From: Lysobacterales bacterium
Lineage (GTDB): Bacteria; Pseudomonadota; Gammaproteobacteria; Xanthomonadales; Xanthomonadaceae
DNA length: 64,000 nt
Reading direction: 5' to 3'
Assembly (NCBI GenBank): GCA_014946745.1
Contig: JADCRD010000001.1
Span: 2,106,427 to 2,170,426, forward strand
A program made the position numbers and the translations under genes. Within the stretch, counting starts at the first letter, position 1. Each line of letters opens with the position of its first letter. The notes under the pieces are model-generated. The model was not told the DNA's origin and did not search any database. It saw nothing but the letters and a program-made list of their open reading frames with translations. Shown piece after piece: positions 18,273-27,578 of this stretch.

Positions 18273-20597
18273 TTACACCTTCGCCACGGTGAGCGCGCCC
18301 GCAGGCGCCAGCGGCGCGGTCGCGCCGTAGCCGGTTTCGATCCAGACCGCGCCGCGCGGCACGCGGCCGCTGACTTCGACCTGCAGGGTGGCCTGACCGC
18401 GGCCGTCGCCGACCTTCGCCATCGCGCCGTTTGACAGACCCGCCGCCAACGCATCCGCCGCATTCAGCAACACGCGCGGACCGCGGGTCAGGCTGTGGGC
18501 GTTCAGCGGCTCGGCGCGACGCAGCACGGCATCTGCTCGGTAGATCGGCGTGGTCGCAACGCGCTGCAGGCCTTCCGACGGCTCACGCTTGGACAGCCCC
18601 GCCCCGCTCTTCGGTTCAGACAGAGTGATCTCGGCACGCAGGCCATGAACATCGATGAAGTCAAAGCCCTTGATCCGCAGGACCTCACCCAGCGCGCGCA
18701 GCAGACGCCAGCCCGCGCGGGCTTCGCCGGGGGCTTTGGCGCCGGCATTGACGAGCTGGGTTTGCCCCTGCGCGTTGTGCAGGCTCGCCTCGATTTCAGG
18801 CAACAGCGCAATCGGCAGAATCACATTGGCGCATCGCTTCAGCGTTTCGGTCACGAAAGCGCTGAAGGCCACGACCTGTTTGGCCTGCGAAAGCGCCTGC
18901 AGGGCCAGGGTGTTGTCGGCGAAGTCGAACTCCGGCTCGATGCCATACAGCACGTAGGTGCTGCGCGGCTGAGCCAGCATGGCGTGGGCGTCGAGGCCTG
19001 TGGGCAACACGCCAGCGCGGGCAAGGCCCAAGGCGTTGGCGCCACGCTCCAGCAGGTTCAAGCGCGCGCCGGTGGCGCGCGACAGCGCGGCCGCCAACGC
19101 ACGCAGCCACGAGGCATTACCGTGGCCGAGCGCGCCTTCCCCCAGCTGGATGAGGGCGACGCTCGCCGACTTCAGCTGTTCGGCGACCGCACGATGACCG
19201 TCCTCGATCTGCGCACTTGCGACCAGCGCCGCCAGTTCGGCAGGCAAGCTGTCGGTCGCGGCTCCCGCTGCGGCCAGCACGGCCGCCAGCGATTCGACCA
19301 TCGCCTGCGGGGCGACGATTGCCTTGTGGCTCAGATCGAAGTTGAAATCGAAGTCGACCGCGTTGATGGCGCTGATCTTCGCGCCCGTCTTCCAGGCCTT
19401 GCGGATGCGATGCCCAAGGATCGGCGCCTCAAGGCGCGGGTTGCAGCCAACCAGCAGGACGGCGCGAGCCTGTTCTATCTCCGCAAGGGGCAGTTCGAAC
19501 GGGGTGGCGACCGGTGCATCCGCGAAATCGAGCGTGCCGAGGCGATGATCGATGTTGGCGCAGCCAAGTCCCGCAGCGAGCCGCGCCAGCAGAGCGCCCT
19601 CTTCCAGCGATGTCGACGGATGCACCAGCAGACCGGTCTGCTCTCCACTGGCTGCGCGCAACAGCTCGGCGGCGCGGGCGATGCCCTGCTCCAGGCTGAC
19701 TGCCTTCCAGTTCGCGCCCTCGCGCACCAGCGCGGTGGTGGCGCGATCGGCAGCAGTCAGGCCGGTGTGGCTGTAGCGGTCGCGATCCGACAGCCAGCTC
19801 TCGTTGACCGCCTCGTTGTCGCGCGGCACCACGCGCATCACCTCGCCGCGGCGCACATGCAGATACAGGTTCGAACCCAGCGCGTCGTGGTAGCCGATCG
19901 ACTCACGCGCCGCCAGCTCCCAGGCGCGGGCACGATAGCGGAAGGGCTTGTTGGTCAGCGCGCCGACCGGACAGACATCAATGATGTTGCCCGACAGCTC
20001 GCTGTCGATGTTCTTGCCGATGTAGGTGCCGATCTCCAAACGATCGCCGCGACCCATGCCGCCCAGCTCGTAGGTGCCGGCGATCTCGCCGACGAAGCGC
20101 ACGCAGCGGGTGCAGTGGATGCAGCGCGTCATGTCGGTGGCAACCAGCGGCCCAACGTTCTCGTCCGGCACCACGCGCTTGCGCTCGACAAAGCGACTGA
20201 CAGAGCGGCCGTAGCCCATGGCCACGTCCTGCAGCTCGCACTCGCCGCCCTGGTCGCAGATCGGGCAGTCCAGCGGGTGGTTGATCAGCAGGAACTCCAT
20301 GACGTTGCGCTGCGAGTCGAGCGCACGCTTGGACTGCGTGTAGATCTTCATGCCCTCCATCACCGGCGTGGCGCAGGCCGGCGCGGGCTTGGGCATCTTC
20401 TCAACGTCGACCAGGCACATGCGGCAGTTGGCCGCGATCGGCAGCTTCTTGTGGTAGCAGAAGCGCGGGATCGGGATGCCGGCCTTGTCGGCGGCCTCGA
20501 TGATCATCGAGCCCTTCGGTACCGCCATGGCGGTGCCGTCGATTTCGACGTTGACCTGGTCGGGTGCCGCGTTGGGCGCGGACGGCGCGGCGCTCAT
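18273..20597 (-). CDS. nuoG: NADH-quinone oxidoreductase subunit G
   Basis: Large Fe-S subunit of the NADH module. 774 residues. N-terminal [2Fe-2S] ferredoxin (Cys in PRFCYHKKLPIAANCRMC), the His-Cys3 [4Fe-4S] site HPLDCPICDQGGECELQD, and a further 4Fe-4S motif CIHCTRCVRFVGE. A molybdopterin-oxidoreductase-like domain without cofactor follows (residues about 220-700). Residues before about 18 (SAAPSAPNAAPDQ) are a short extra tail. The start overlaps the nuoF stop (ATGA). Confidence 0.97.
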   Translation of the reverse strand: MSAAPSAPNAAPDQVNVEIDGTAMAVPKGSMIIEAADKAGIPIPRFCYHKKLPIAANCRMCLVDVEKMPKPAPACATPVMEGMKIYTQSKRALDSQRNVMEFLLINHPLDCPICDQGGECELQDVAMGYGRSVSRFVERKRVVPDENVGPLVATDMTRCIHCTRCVRFVGEIAGTYELGGMGRGDRLEIGTYIGKNIDSELSGNIIDVCPVGALTNKPFRYRARAWELAARESIGYHDALGSNLYLHVRRGEVMRVVPRDNEAVNESWLSDRDRYSHTGLTAADRATTALVREGANWKAVSLEQGIARAAELLRAASGEQTGLLVHPSTSLEEGALLARLAAGLGCANIDHRLGTLDFADAPVATPFELPLAEIEQARAVLLVGCNPRLEAPILGHRIRKAWKTGAKISAINAVDFDFNFDLSHKAIVAPQAMVESLAAVLAAAGAATDSLPAELAALVASAQIEDGHRAVAEQLKSASVALIQLGEGALGHGNASWLRALAAALSRATGARLNLLERGANALGLARAGVLPTGLDAHAMLAQPRSTYVLYGIEPEFDFADNTLALQALSQAKQVVAFSAFVTETLKRCANVILPIALLPEIEASLHNAQGQTQLVNAGAKAPGEARAGWRLLRALGEVLRIKGFDFIDVHGLRAEITLSEPKSGAGLSKREPSEGLQRVATTPIYRADAVLRRAEPLNAHSLTRGPRVLLNAADALAAGLSNGAMAKVGDGRGQATLQVEVSGRVPRGAVWIETGYGATAPLAPAGALTVAKV

Positions 20598-21907
20598 GCG
20601 GCGGCTCCAAGCTGGGACTCGACCATCGAACGGCCGTGGGTCACGTAGTACTCGAATTCATGCCAGTAGTGGCGCAGGAAGCCCTGCACCGGCCAGGCGG
20701 CCGCTTCGCCGAAGGCGCAGATGGTGTGGCCTTCGATCTGGCCGGCGGCGGCCTTCAGCATGTGGACGTCCTCGACTGTGCCCTTGCCATCGACGATGCG
20801 CGAGAGCACACGGTACATCCAGCCCGTGCCTTCACGGCAGGGTGTGCACTGGCCGCAGCTTTCCTTGTAGTAGAACTGCGAGATGCGGCGGCAGGCCTTG
20901 ACCATGCAGGTGGTTTCGTCCATCACGATCACCGCCCCCGAACCCAGGCCTGAGCCGGCCTTCTGCAGGGCGTCGTAGTCCATGGTCAGGTCCATGATCA
21001 CGTCGGCCGTAAGCACAGGCATCGAGGAGCCCCCCGGGATCACCGCCTTCAGCTTGCGACCGCCGCGTACGCCGCCGGCCATGGCCAGCAGATCCTTGAA
21101 CGGCGTGCCCAGACGGATCTCGAAGTTGCCCGGGGTGTTGACGTGGCCCGACACCGAGAACACCTTCGGCCCGCCGTTGTTGGGCTTGCCGAGGTTTAGG
21201 AACCACTCGGAGCCGTTGCGGATGATGGCCGGGACCGAGGCGTAGGTCTCTGTGTTGTTGATGGTGGTCGGCCGGCCGAACAGACCGAAGTTGGCCGGGA
21301 ACGGCGGCTTGAAGCGCGGCTGGCCTTTCTTGCCCTCCAGCGACTCCATCAGCGCAGTTTCTTCGCCGCAGATGTAGGCGCCAGCGCCCAGGGCTGCATA
21401 CATATCGATATCAACGCCCGAGCCCAGCACATTCTTGCCCAGCCAGCCGTTGGCGTAGGCGTCCTTCAGTGCTTCCTCGAAGTGCTCGAAGGGCTCATGG
21501 TGGAACTCGCCGCGCAGGTAGTTGTAGGCCACCGTGCTGCCCGTGGCGTAGCAGGCGATCGCCATGCCCTCGATCACCGCGTGCGGGTTGTAGCGCAGAA
21601 TGTCGCGGTCCTTGCAGGTGCCTGGCTCGGACTCGTCGGAGTTGCAGAGGATGTACTTCTGGCCCGGCGCGTTGCGCGGCATGAAGCTCCACTTCAAGCC
21701 AGCCGGAAAGCCCGCGCCGCCGCGACCACGCAAACCGCTCTGCTTGACCATATCGATCACCTGCTCTTGCGGGATCTTCTCAGTCAGCACTCGGCGCAGC
21801 GCCTGATAACCACCAACTTTCAGGTAGTTCTCGTAGCTCCACGGCTTATCGAAATGAAGCGTGGTGTAGACAACGCTGTGCTCTTGCGGTTCCGGTCCGT
21901 ACGCCAT
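20594..21907 (-). CDS. nuoF: NADH-quinone oxidoreductase subunit F (NADH/FMN binding)
   Basis: Binds NADH and FMN and holds cluster N3. 437 residues. The FMN/NADH region contains GLRGRGGAGFPAGLKWSFMP and ICGEETALMESLEGKKGQPR; the N3 ligands are in SCGQCTPCREGTGWMYRVL plus a later Cys. Stop/start overlap with nuoG; 104 bases separate it from the upstream nuoE. Confidence 0.98.
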   Translation of the reverse strand: MAYGPEPQEHSVVYTTLHFDKPWSYENYLKVGGYQALRRVLTEKIPQEQVIDMVKQSGLRGRGGAGFPAGLKWSFMPRNAPGQKYILCNSDESEPGTCKDRDILRYNPHAVIEGMAIACYATGSTVAYNYLRGEFHHEPFEHFEEALKDAYANGWLGKNVLGSGVDIDMYAALGAGAYICGEETALMESLEGKKGQPRFKPPFPANFGLFGRPTTINNTETYASVPAIIRNGSEWFLNLGKPNNGGPKVFSVSGHVNTPGNFEIRLGTPFKDLLAMAGGVRGGRKLKAVIPGGSSMPVLTADVIMDLTMDYDALQKAGSGLGSGAVIVMDETTCMVKACRRISQFYYKESCGQCTPCREGTGWMYRVLSRIVDGKGTVEDVHMLKAAAGQIEGHTICAFGEAAAWPVQGFLRHYWHEFEYYVTHGRSMVESQLGAAA

Positions 21908-22011
21908 TGACTTCTCGCCTCTTACTCATCTGCCCGCCGCAGGATGGCGACAGGCCTGCCAAAGCAGGTGTGGCGCGGCGTTCGGTGTCCAAACGTCGCG
22001 GCCGGCGGCCC

Positions 22012-22539
22012 CTACTTCAGCGAATCCAGGATCTGGTCCATCGATGCCGGGGTGAGCTTCTCGTGGTAGTGGCCGTTGACCACCATCATCGGCGCCCCGC
22101 AGCAGGCGGCCAGGCATTCTTCCTCGCGCTTCAGGTAGATGCGGCCGTCCGCAGTGCTCTCGCCCAGCTTGATTCCCAGACGCTTCTCGACATGGGCGAC
22201 CAGATCCTCGGCGCCGTTCAACCAGCAGCTGATGTTGGTGCAGATCGCCACATTGTTGCGACCCACCGGCTTCAGCTCGAACATCGAGTAGAAGCTGGCG
22301 ACCTCGTAGGCCCAGACCGAGGGCAGGTCGAGGTAGCGTGCCACCGCGGTGACGAGTTCATCGGTGAGATAACCACCGTTCTGCTCCTGCGCCGCCATCA
22401 GGCCCTGGATCAGCGCCGAGCGCTTGCGATCCGGCGGGAACTTGGTGACCCAGTGGTCGATGTGATGGCGGGTGTGCTCGCTGAGCACGGCGAGCGGATC
22501 GACCTCGCGTACCGTCTCGAAATTGCCGGTGGCTTTCAT
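22012..22539 (-). CDS. nuoE: NADH-quinone oxidoreductase subunit E
   Basis: Thioredoxin-fold [2Fe-2S] subunit (cluster N1a) of the NADH module. 175 residues with ligands in AICTNISCWLNG and EECLAACCGAPMMVVNG, and an N-terminal helical bundle (SALIQGLMAAQEQNGGYLTD). Preceded in the operon by a 160-base spacer filled by an inverted repeat. Confidence 0.97.
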   Translation of the reverse strand: MKATGNFETVREVDPLAVLSEHTRHHIDHWVTKFPPDRKRSALIQGLMAAQEQNGGYLTDELVTAVARYLDLPSVWAYEVASFYSMFELKPVGRNNVAICTNISCWLNGAEDLVAHVEKRLGIKLGESTADGRIYLKREEECLAACCGAPMMVVNGHYHEKLTPASMDQILDSLK

Positions 22540-22548
22540 GGATGGAGA

Positions 22549-22697
22549 GCTGGGATTGGGGATTGGGAATTGGGGATTGCAGCAGCAGCTTCAGCCGCAA
22601 GCGAGATGGGCTTCAAGGTGGGCGTGGGCACGCATGTCGCAGAAGCGCCCATTAGCCTCGGGCTGCCCAATCCCCAATCCCCAATCCCCGATCCCCG
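22549..22697. repeat. GATTGGGG-array inverted repeat in the nuoE-nuoD spacer
   Basis: Left arm (22549-22582) carries GGGATTGGGGATTGGGAATT-type tandem heptamers; the right arm (22661-22697) carries the reverse complement array CCCAATCCCCAATCCCCAAT and a diverged GATCCCC copy. About 78 bases of unique sequence separate them. Both arms are flanked by GCTG/CAGC. The transcript could fold into a long interrupted hairpin. This style of heptamer array is typical of intergenic DNA in Xanthomonadaceae; no gene is present. Confidence 0.8.
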
Positions 22698-22699
22698 CT

Positions 22700-23953
22700 T
22701 CATCGATCAATCTCTCCAAACACGACGTCGTAGGTGCCAATCATCGCCACCACGTCCGGCAGCATGTGCCCACGCACGATCGAGTCCATCGAGGACAGAT
22801 GCGCGAATCCGGGGGCACGAAGCTTGACGCGGAACGGCTTGTTCGCGCCGTCGGAAATCAGGTAGCACGCAAACTCGCCCTTGGGCGCCTCGACCGCGGC
22901 ATAGGTCTCACCGGCCGGCACGCAGTAGCCCTCGGTGAACAGCTTGAAGTGATGGATCAAGGCTTCCATGTCGTCCTTCATCTCCTCGCGGGAGGGCGGC
23001 GACACCTTGAAGTTCTTGAGCATTACCGGGCCGGGATTGGCGCGGAGCCACTGGATGCACTGCTTGATGATGCGATTGCTCTGGCGCATCTCCTCGACAC
23101 GCACGAGGTAGCGGTCGTAGCAGTCGCCGTTGACACCCACCGGGATGTCGAAGTCGACCTCGGCGTACTTGGCGTAGGGCTGCTTCTTGCGCAGATCCCA
23201 AGCGATGCCAGAGCCACGCAGCATCGGGCCGCTCATGCCCCAGGCCAGAGCATGATCGGGTGTGACCACGCCGATGCCGACAGTCCGCTGCTTCCAGATG
23301 CGATTGTCGGTCAGCAGGGTTTCGTATTCATCGATCTTCGAGGGGAAGTCGTCGGTGAACGCCTCAAGGAAGTCCAGCATCGAACCTTCGCGCCAAGCAT
23401 TGCGGCGCTTGAGCTCCTTGCCCTTGGCCCAGGGCGATTCCTTGTACTGCGGCATGCGGTCTGGCAGGTCGCGGTAGACGCCGCCCGGACGGTAATAGGC
23501 CGCATGCATGCGCGCACCAGAGACCGCCTCGTAGCAGTCCATCAACTCCTCGCGCTCGCGGAAGGCGTACAGAATCACCGCCATCGCGCCGAGATCGAGC
23601 CCGTTGGAACCCACCCACATCAGGTGGTTCAGGATACGCGTGATCTCGTCGAACATCGTCCGAATCCACTGCGCACGTTCCGGCGCCTGGATCCCCAGCA
23701 GGTTCTCGATGGCACGCACGTATGCGTGCTCGTTGCACATCATCGAGACATAGTCCAAGCGATCCATGTAGCCGATCGACTGGTTGAAGGGCTTGGACTC
23801 AGCCAGCTTCTCGGTGCCCCGATGCAGCAGCCCCACGTGAGGGTCGGCACGCACCACGGTCTCGCCGTCAAGCTCCAGCACCAGACGCAGCACGCCGTGC
23901 GCAGCTGGATGCTGCGGGCCGAAGTTCATCGTGTAGTTGCGGATTTCCTGCAT
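22700..23953 (-). CDS. nuoD: NADH-quinone oxidoreductase subunit D
   Basis: 49-kDa-type subunit that forms the quinone-reduction site with NuoB. 417 residues. Motifs: [20 protein letters not shown] (with the conserved His pair near the quinone site), [31 protein letters not shown] and the C-terminal [18 protein letters not shown]. Separate from nuoC (3-base gap), unlike the E. coli nuoCD fusion. Confidence 0.98.
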   Translation of the reverse strand: MQEIRNYTMNFGPQHPAAHGVLRLVLELDGETVVRADPHVGLLHRGTEKLAESKPFNQSIGYMDRLDYVSMMCNEHAYVRAIENLLGIQAPERAQWIRTMFDEITRILNHLMWVGSNGLDLGAMAVILYAFREREELMDCYEAVSGARMHAAYYRPGGVYRDLPDRMPQYKESPWAKGKELKRRNAWREGSMLDFLEAFTDDFPSKIDEYETLLTDNRIWKQRTVGIGVVTPDHALAWGMSGPMLRGSGIAWDLRKKQPYAKYAEVDFDIPVGVNGDCYDRYLVRVEEMRQSNRIIKQCIQWLRANPGPVMLKNFKVSPPSREEMKDDMEALIHHFKLFTEGYCVPAGETYAAVEAPKGEFACYLISDGANKPFRVKLRAPGFAHLSSMDSIVRGHMLPDVVAMIGTYDVVFGEIDR

Positions 23954-23956
23954 GGC

Positions 23957-24682
23957 TTACTTGCCCTGCCCTGCGCTGCGCTCGGCCTGGGCCTGCTCGT
24001 AGCGTGAATCGTGGCGGACCACGCGCGGCACGCCGACACGCGGATCGATGCTGACCGGCTCGTACACCACGCGCCCCTTCTCCGGGTCGTAGCGCACTTC
24101 AACGTTGCCGATCAGCGGGAAGTCCTTGCGGAACGGATGACCGACGAAACCGTAGTCGGTGAGGATGCGGCGCAGGTCAGGATGACCTTCGAAGACTATG
24201 CCATAGAGGTCGAACGCCTCGCGCTCGAACCAGTTGGCACCGGGCCACAGCTCGGTGACGCTGGGCACCACCGGCAGCGCGTCATCAGCGCCGAAGCAGC
24301 GCACGCGCAGACGGCGGTTGTGAACGATCGAGAGCAGATGGATGACCGCAGCGAAGCGGCCCGCGCCTGACGACACCGCCGGGCGTTGCTCCCAGTTGAA
24401 GCGGCCCGGACCGTACCCTTCCACCCCGCGCGAGAAGCCCTCGGCAGAGACGTCCGCGGTGTCCCACTCGACGTCACCGAAGCCCAGGTAGTCGACGCCA
24501 CTGACGTCAACCAAAAGCTCGAAGCGAAATTCAGCCTCGTCTCGCAGCGTGCGGCAGATCTCGATCAGGCTGTCGGGCGCGACCTCGATGGTGGTTTCGT
24601 CGCGCTCGACGTGCAGCTTCTGCAGCTTGCCGTCGAAGCGGGCGCGCAGGCGATCCGCCAGGGTGGAGTTTTCGTCTGCCAT
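23957..24682 (-). CDS. nuoC: NADH-quinone oxidoreductase subunit C
   Basis: 30-kDa-type subunit of the connecting module; no cofactor. 241 residues. Signature region [20 protein letters not shown] followed by [20 protein letters not shown] (the family hallmark). The C-terminal tail after residue 215 ([20 protein letters not shown]) is a variable extension. Three bases before nuoD and 7 after nuoB. Confidence 0.97.
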   Translation of the reverse strand: MADENSTLADRLRARFDGKLQKLHVERDETTIEVAPDSLIEICRTLRDEAEFRFELLVDVSGVDYLGFGDVEWDTADVSAEGFSRGVEGYGPGRFNWEQRPAVSSGAGRFAAVIHLLSIVHNRRLRVRCFGADDALPVVPSVTELWPGANWFEREAFDLYGIVFEGHPDLRRILTDYGFVGHPFRKDFPLIGNVEVRYDPEKGRVVYEPVSIDPRVGVPRVVRHDSRYEQAQAERSAGQGK

Positions 24683-24689
24683 GGCCTGC

Positions 24690-25232
24690 TCAGCGCGCGA
24701 TCGTATTGGTGCGGCGGATCTTCTTCTGCAGCTGCAAGATGCCGTAGATCAAGGCCTCAGCCGTGGGCGGGCAGCCCGGCACGTAGACATCGACCGGCAC
24801 CACGCGATCGCAGCCGCGGACCACCGAGTAGGAGTAGTGGTAGTACCCACCGCCGTTGGCGCAGCTGCCCATGGAAATCACCCACTTGGGGTTGGGCATC
24901 TGGTCATAGACCTTGCGCAAGGCCGGGGCCATTTTGTTGACCAGAGTGCCGGCCACGATCATCACGTCCGACTGTCGCGGGGACGGGCGAAAGATCACAC
25001 CGTAGCGGTCCAGATCAAGCCTCGACATGCCGGCGTGCATCATTTCCACGGCGCAGCAGGCCAAACCGAACGTCATTGGCCACATAGAGCCGGTGCGCGC
25101 CCAGTTCAGCAGCGCGTCGACCGAAGTGGTCACGAAGCCGCGCTCCAGCAGAGGGTTCTCGCCCTCGGGCCGGAGGATGTCGTCGAGACGACCGATCGGC
25201 TCGGGATTGTGCAGCAGCTGGCTCACTCCCAT
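24690..25232 (-). CDS. nuoB: NADH-quinone oxidoreductase subunit B
   Basis: PSST-type subunit carrying terminal cluster N2, the electron donor to quinone. 180 residues with the Cys ligands in [36 protein letters not shown] and [17 protein letters not shown]. The ATG at 25232 ([12 protein letters not shown]) overlaps the nuoA coding end by 10 bases; the frame continues upstream only inside nuoA. Confidence 0.98.
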   Translation of the reverse strand: MGVSQLLHNPEPIGRLDDILRPEGENPLLERGFVTTSVDALLNWARTGSMWPMTFGLACCAVEMMHAGMSRLDLDRYGVIFRPSPRQSDVMIVAGTLVNKMAPALRKVYDQMPNPKWVISMGSCANGGGYYHYSYSVVRGCDRVVPVDVYVPGCPPTAEALIYGILQLQKKIRRTNTIAR

Positions 25233-25579
25233 TCCAGCGCTCCCTTCTTCCATTCGTAGATAAAGCCGATCACGAGGATGCCCAGGAACACCGCCATGGC
25301 GGCGATCGCGCTCACACCGATGTCCTTGAACACCAGCGCCCACGGAAACAGGAAGGCGATTTCGAGATCGAAGATGATGAAGAGGATGGCGACGAGGTAG
25401 AAGCGCACGTCAAACTTCATGCGCGCGTCTTCGAAGGCCTCGAAGCCGCACTCGTAGGGTGAGCCCTTCTCGCCGTCCGGCGACTTCGGGCCCAGCAGCC
25501 AGCCCAAGAAGAGCAGGACCACGCCAATGCCGGCAGCTACGCCGAGAAACATCAGGATCGGCAGGTAATCAGCCAACAC
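25223..25579 (-). CDS. nuoA: NADH-quinone oxidoreductase subunit A
   Basis: Small membrane subunit at the peripheral-membrane arm junction. 118 residues, three transmembrane helices, with [20 protein letters not shown] (family hallmark) in the first loop. The GTG start at 25579 is chosen over upstream in-frame starts because a strong GGAGGT Shine-Dalgarno sits 9 bases before it and homologues begin LAxYLPI. First gene of the nuo operon, immediately downstream of tRNA-Leu, so transcription probably enters from the tRNA/secG side; no distinct promoter was recognised. Confidence 0.96.
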   Translation of the reverse strand: MLADYLPILMFLGVAAGIGVVLLFLGWLLGPKSPDGEKGSPYECGFEAFEDARMKFDVRFYLVAILFIIFDLEIAFLFPWALVFKDIGVSAIAAMAVFLGILVIGFIYEWKKGALEWE

Positions 25580-25660
25580 GCGTCGCCACCTCCGCGCCGC
25601 GCTCGGGCGCATCAGCGCAGCGGAGAGCGCGAGTGCAGCTCCGCTGCCGTTTCAGGATGT

Positions 25661-25745
25661 TGGTGCCCAGGGCGGGACTCGAACCCGCACAGCTTGCGCC
25701 GCTACCCCCTCAAGATAGTGTGTCTACCAATTCCACCACCTGGGC
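25661..25745 (-). tRNA. tRNA-Leu (anticodon GAG)
   Basis: Minus-strand 85-nt gene including an encoded CCA (25661-25663). Acceptor stem GCCCAGG/CCTGGGC, discriminator A, anticodon loop TTGAGGG with GAG at 25709-25711, a long class II variable arm and T-loop TTCGAGT. Lies between secG and nuoA, the arrangement common in Xanthomonads. Confidence 0.97.
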
Positions 25746-25806
25746 AAGGGATGCCGGGAAACGCTTTTCGCGTAGCACCCGGCAGATGTCGGATTGTATC
25801 AGGCGA

Positions 25807-26280
25807 TCATTCGCCAGACCCACCCTCCGACGGGGGATTTTTCTCAACTTCCGCCTTCTCGACCGGAACTGCGTCGGTCTCCGCGGCCGGCACGGCTTCC
25901 ACGGCGGACGGCGCCGCGGCAGGCTCAGCCGCAGGAATCGCCGTCGGCTGCTCTCCAGCCGCATCCGGGATCTGTGCAGCAGGGGCGGCGATGTCGCCCA
26001 TCACACCGAGGTCGTCGCCGGGAGCGCCCTTCAGACCGCCCCGAGCGACGTACATCGCCATGCCAAGGCTGATCACAAAGAACAGCGTGGCGAGAATGGC
26101 GGTGGATTTCGAGAGGAAGTTCGCGGAACCGCGCGCACCGAAGACCGTTGCCGAGGCCCCGGCACCAAAGCCGGATCCCGCGGCCGCACCCGCACCGCGC
26201 TGCAAAAGAATCATCACGATCATGGCCACGGAGACCAGGACGTAGAGGATATTGGCGAGTGTCAGGACGGTCGAGGACAT
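25807..26280 (-). CDS. secG: preprotein translocase subunit SecG
   Basis: Auxiliary subunit of the SecYEG channel. The first 80 residues contain two transmembrane helices and the family core MIVMILLQRGAGAAAGSGFG, GARGSANFLSKSTAILATLF. The tail (residues about 85-157) is Ala/Pro/Glu-rich and disordered, longer than in E. coli but normal for this order. Twelve bases downstream of tpiA, same strand; followed by tRNA-Leu. Confidence 0.95.
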   Translation of the reverse strand: MSSTVLTLANILYVLVSVAMIVMILLQRGAGAAAGSGFGAGASATVFGARGSANFLSKSTAILATLFFVISLGMAMYVARGGLKGAPGDDLGVMGDIAAPAAQIPDAAGEQPTAIPAAEPAAAPSAVEAVPAAETDAVPVEKAEVEKNPPSEGGSGE

Positions 26281-26292
26281 TGAGTTCGATAG

Positions 26293-27057
26293 TTACCGGG
26301 TTTGGCCACGGGGCCTGGCTGCCGCCACGATCCCGAGAAAATCAGCAGCGACCAGAGCCGCGCCGCCAATCAATCCGCCATCGACATCCGGCTGCGCGAA
26401 CAGCGCTGCCGCATTGTCCGGCTTGACGCTGCCGCCGTACAGGATGACCAGCGAGTTCGCCATATTAGCATCGACTGCGGCGACTTCGCTACGGAGGAAT
26501 GCATGGGCCTGCTGCGCCTGCTGCGGACTTGCGGTGAGCCCGGTGCCTATGGCCCACACGGGCTCGTAGGCGAACACGCAGCGACCGAGGACGGCGCCAT
26601 CAAGAGCCAGCACCGGCGTAAGCTGCGAGCGGAGCACCCCTTCGGTCGCCCCCGACTGGCGTTCTGCAAGCGTCTCACCGAAGCAAACGACAGGGGTAAG
26701 GCCCGCGTCCGCGGCTGCACGCGCCTTGCGGGCAACCAAGTCAGAGCTTTCCGCGTGGTAGGCGCGACGTTCACTGTGTCCGACCAGGGTCCAACGCGCA
26801 CCGATATCCGCCAGCATCTCGGCGGCCACTTCGCCGGTGTATGCGCCTTTGGTGTGTTCAGACACATCTTGCGCCCCGAACTCGAGAGCGCTCCCCGCGT
26901 ACGCGTCTACCAGTTCGGCGAGGTAGGCAAGCGGCGGAAACACGAGGACTCGCGTGTTGCCGGGCAGGCCGGCGTCGAGAACAGCATCGAGCAGCGCGCG
27001 CGCACTGCGGCGACTGCCGTTGAGCTTCCAGTTGCCGGCGACGATCGGACTGCGCAT
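26293..27057 (-). CDS. tpiA: triosephosphate isomerase
   Basis: Interconverts DHAP and glyceraldehyde-3-phosphate. 254 residues from the ATG at 27057 (MRSPIVAGNWKLNGS, substrate Asn/Lys). Catalytic His in LVGHSERRAYH, catalytic Glu in VFAYEPVWAIGTGLTAS (loop 6 follows), and the phosphate-binding ILYGGSVKPDN / GGLIGGAALV. The frame is open further upstream but without homology. Heads the tpiA-secG-tRNA-Leu-nuo string. Confidence 0.97.
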   Translation of the reverse strand: MRSPIVAGNWKLNGSRRSARALLDAVLDAGLPGNTRVLVFPPLAYLAELVDAYAGSALEFGAQDVSEHTKGAYTGEVAAEMLADIGARWTLVGHSERRAYHAESSDLVARKARAAADAGLTPVVCFGETLAERQSGATEGVLRSQLTPVLALDGAVLGRCVFAYEPVWAIGTGLTASPQQAQQAHAFLRSEVAAVDANMANSLVILYGGSVKPDNAAALFAQPDVDGGLIGGAALVAADFLGIVAAARPRGQTR

Positions 27058-27578
27058 GCGATCTCCGAGACCAGTGTGGAACGAGCGGGCGGCGGAGGAT
27101 ACGCGTTGCCGAGTCGCATCGCATCTGGCTCGCGTGGCATGCAGCACTCAGCGCTCGACGACATCCCGCTGCATTGGCGCCCCCCCCGGGCCAGCAGTCG
27201 GTTTCGGGCGGCGAACGGAACGCCCTGTCCGCGCTTCGCGCCCTGAAGGAACTCCGACAGGGCGCTGAGCCCCACGCGAGTCCAGCCGCGCCCTGTCGGA
27301 CGGATGCGCACCGGCAAGCGAGCTTCGAGGGCCGCCAAGCAGCCGCCGAACTCACAACGCCACTCGGCGAAGTCGCCCGAAGAAACAGTACGAGAGACAG
27401 CTGGAGGATGCCGGCCCGGAGCTCACGCAGCGCCGCTGCGAAGCGCTCACGCTCGACCTACGCCGCCCGGACTGATCGCGCCCCAAGACTCGCAGCGCTT
27501 GGCTTGCAAGCGCGCCCGTCGCGCGGCTAGCGCAGGCAACCGCTACGCTCTACACCCCACAGCGATGAGTCGGAATCC
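27058..27578. other. 521-base divergent intergenic region (tpiA / SDR)
   Basis: No gene I can support; the open frames here have no recognisable domain or Shine-Dalgarno. It contains an inverted repeat with perfect 13-base arms, TCCGACAGGGCGC (27253-27265) and GCGCCCTGTCGGA (27288-27300), separated by 22 bases, and a partial third copy (CGCCCTGTCC) just upstream. It should hold promoters for tpiA (leftward) and the SDR gene (rightward), but no convincing hexamers were found. Confidence 0.5.

Noticed and set aside
18495-20648. A 717-codon plus-strand open frame opposite nuoG
   Set aside because: Antisense shadow of nuoG; composition is Arg/Gln/His-rich and there is no plausible ribosome site or domain.
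24690-25343. NuoB start at 25343 (217 residues)
   Set aside because: The added N-terminus is the alternative frame of nuoA; conserved NuoB begins at [12 protein letters not shown].
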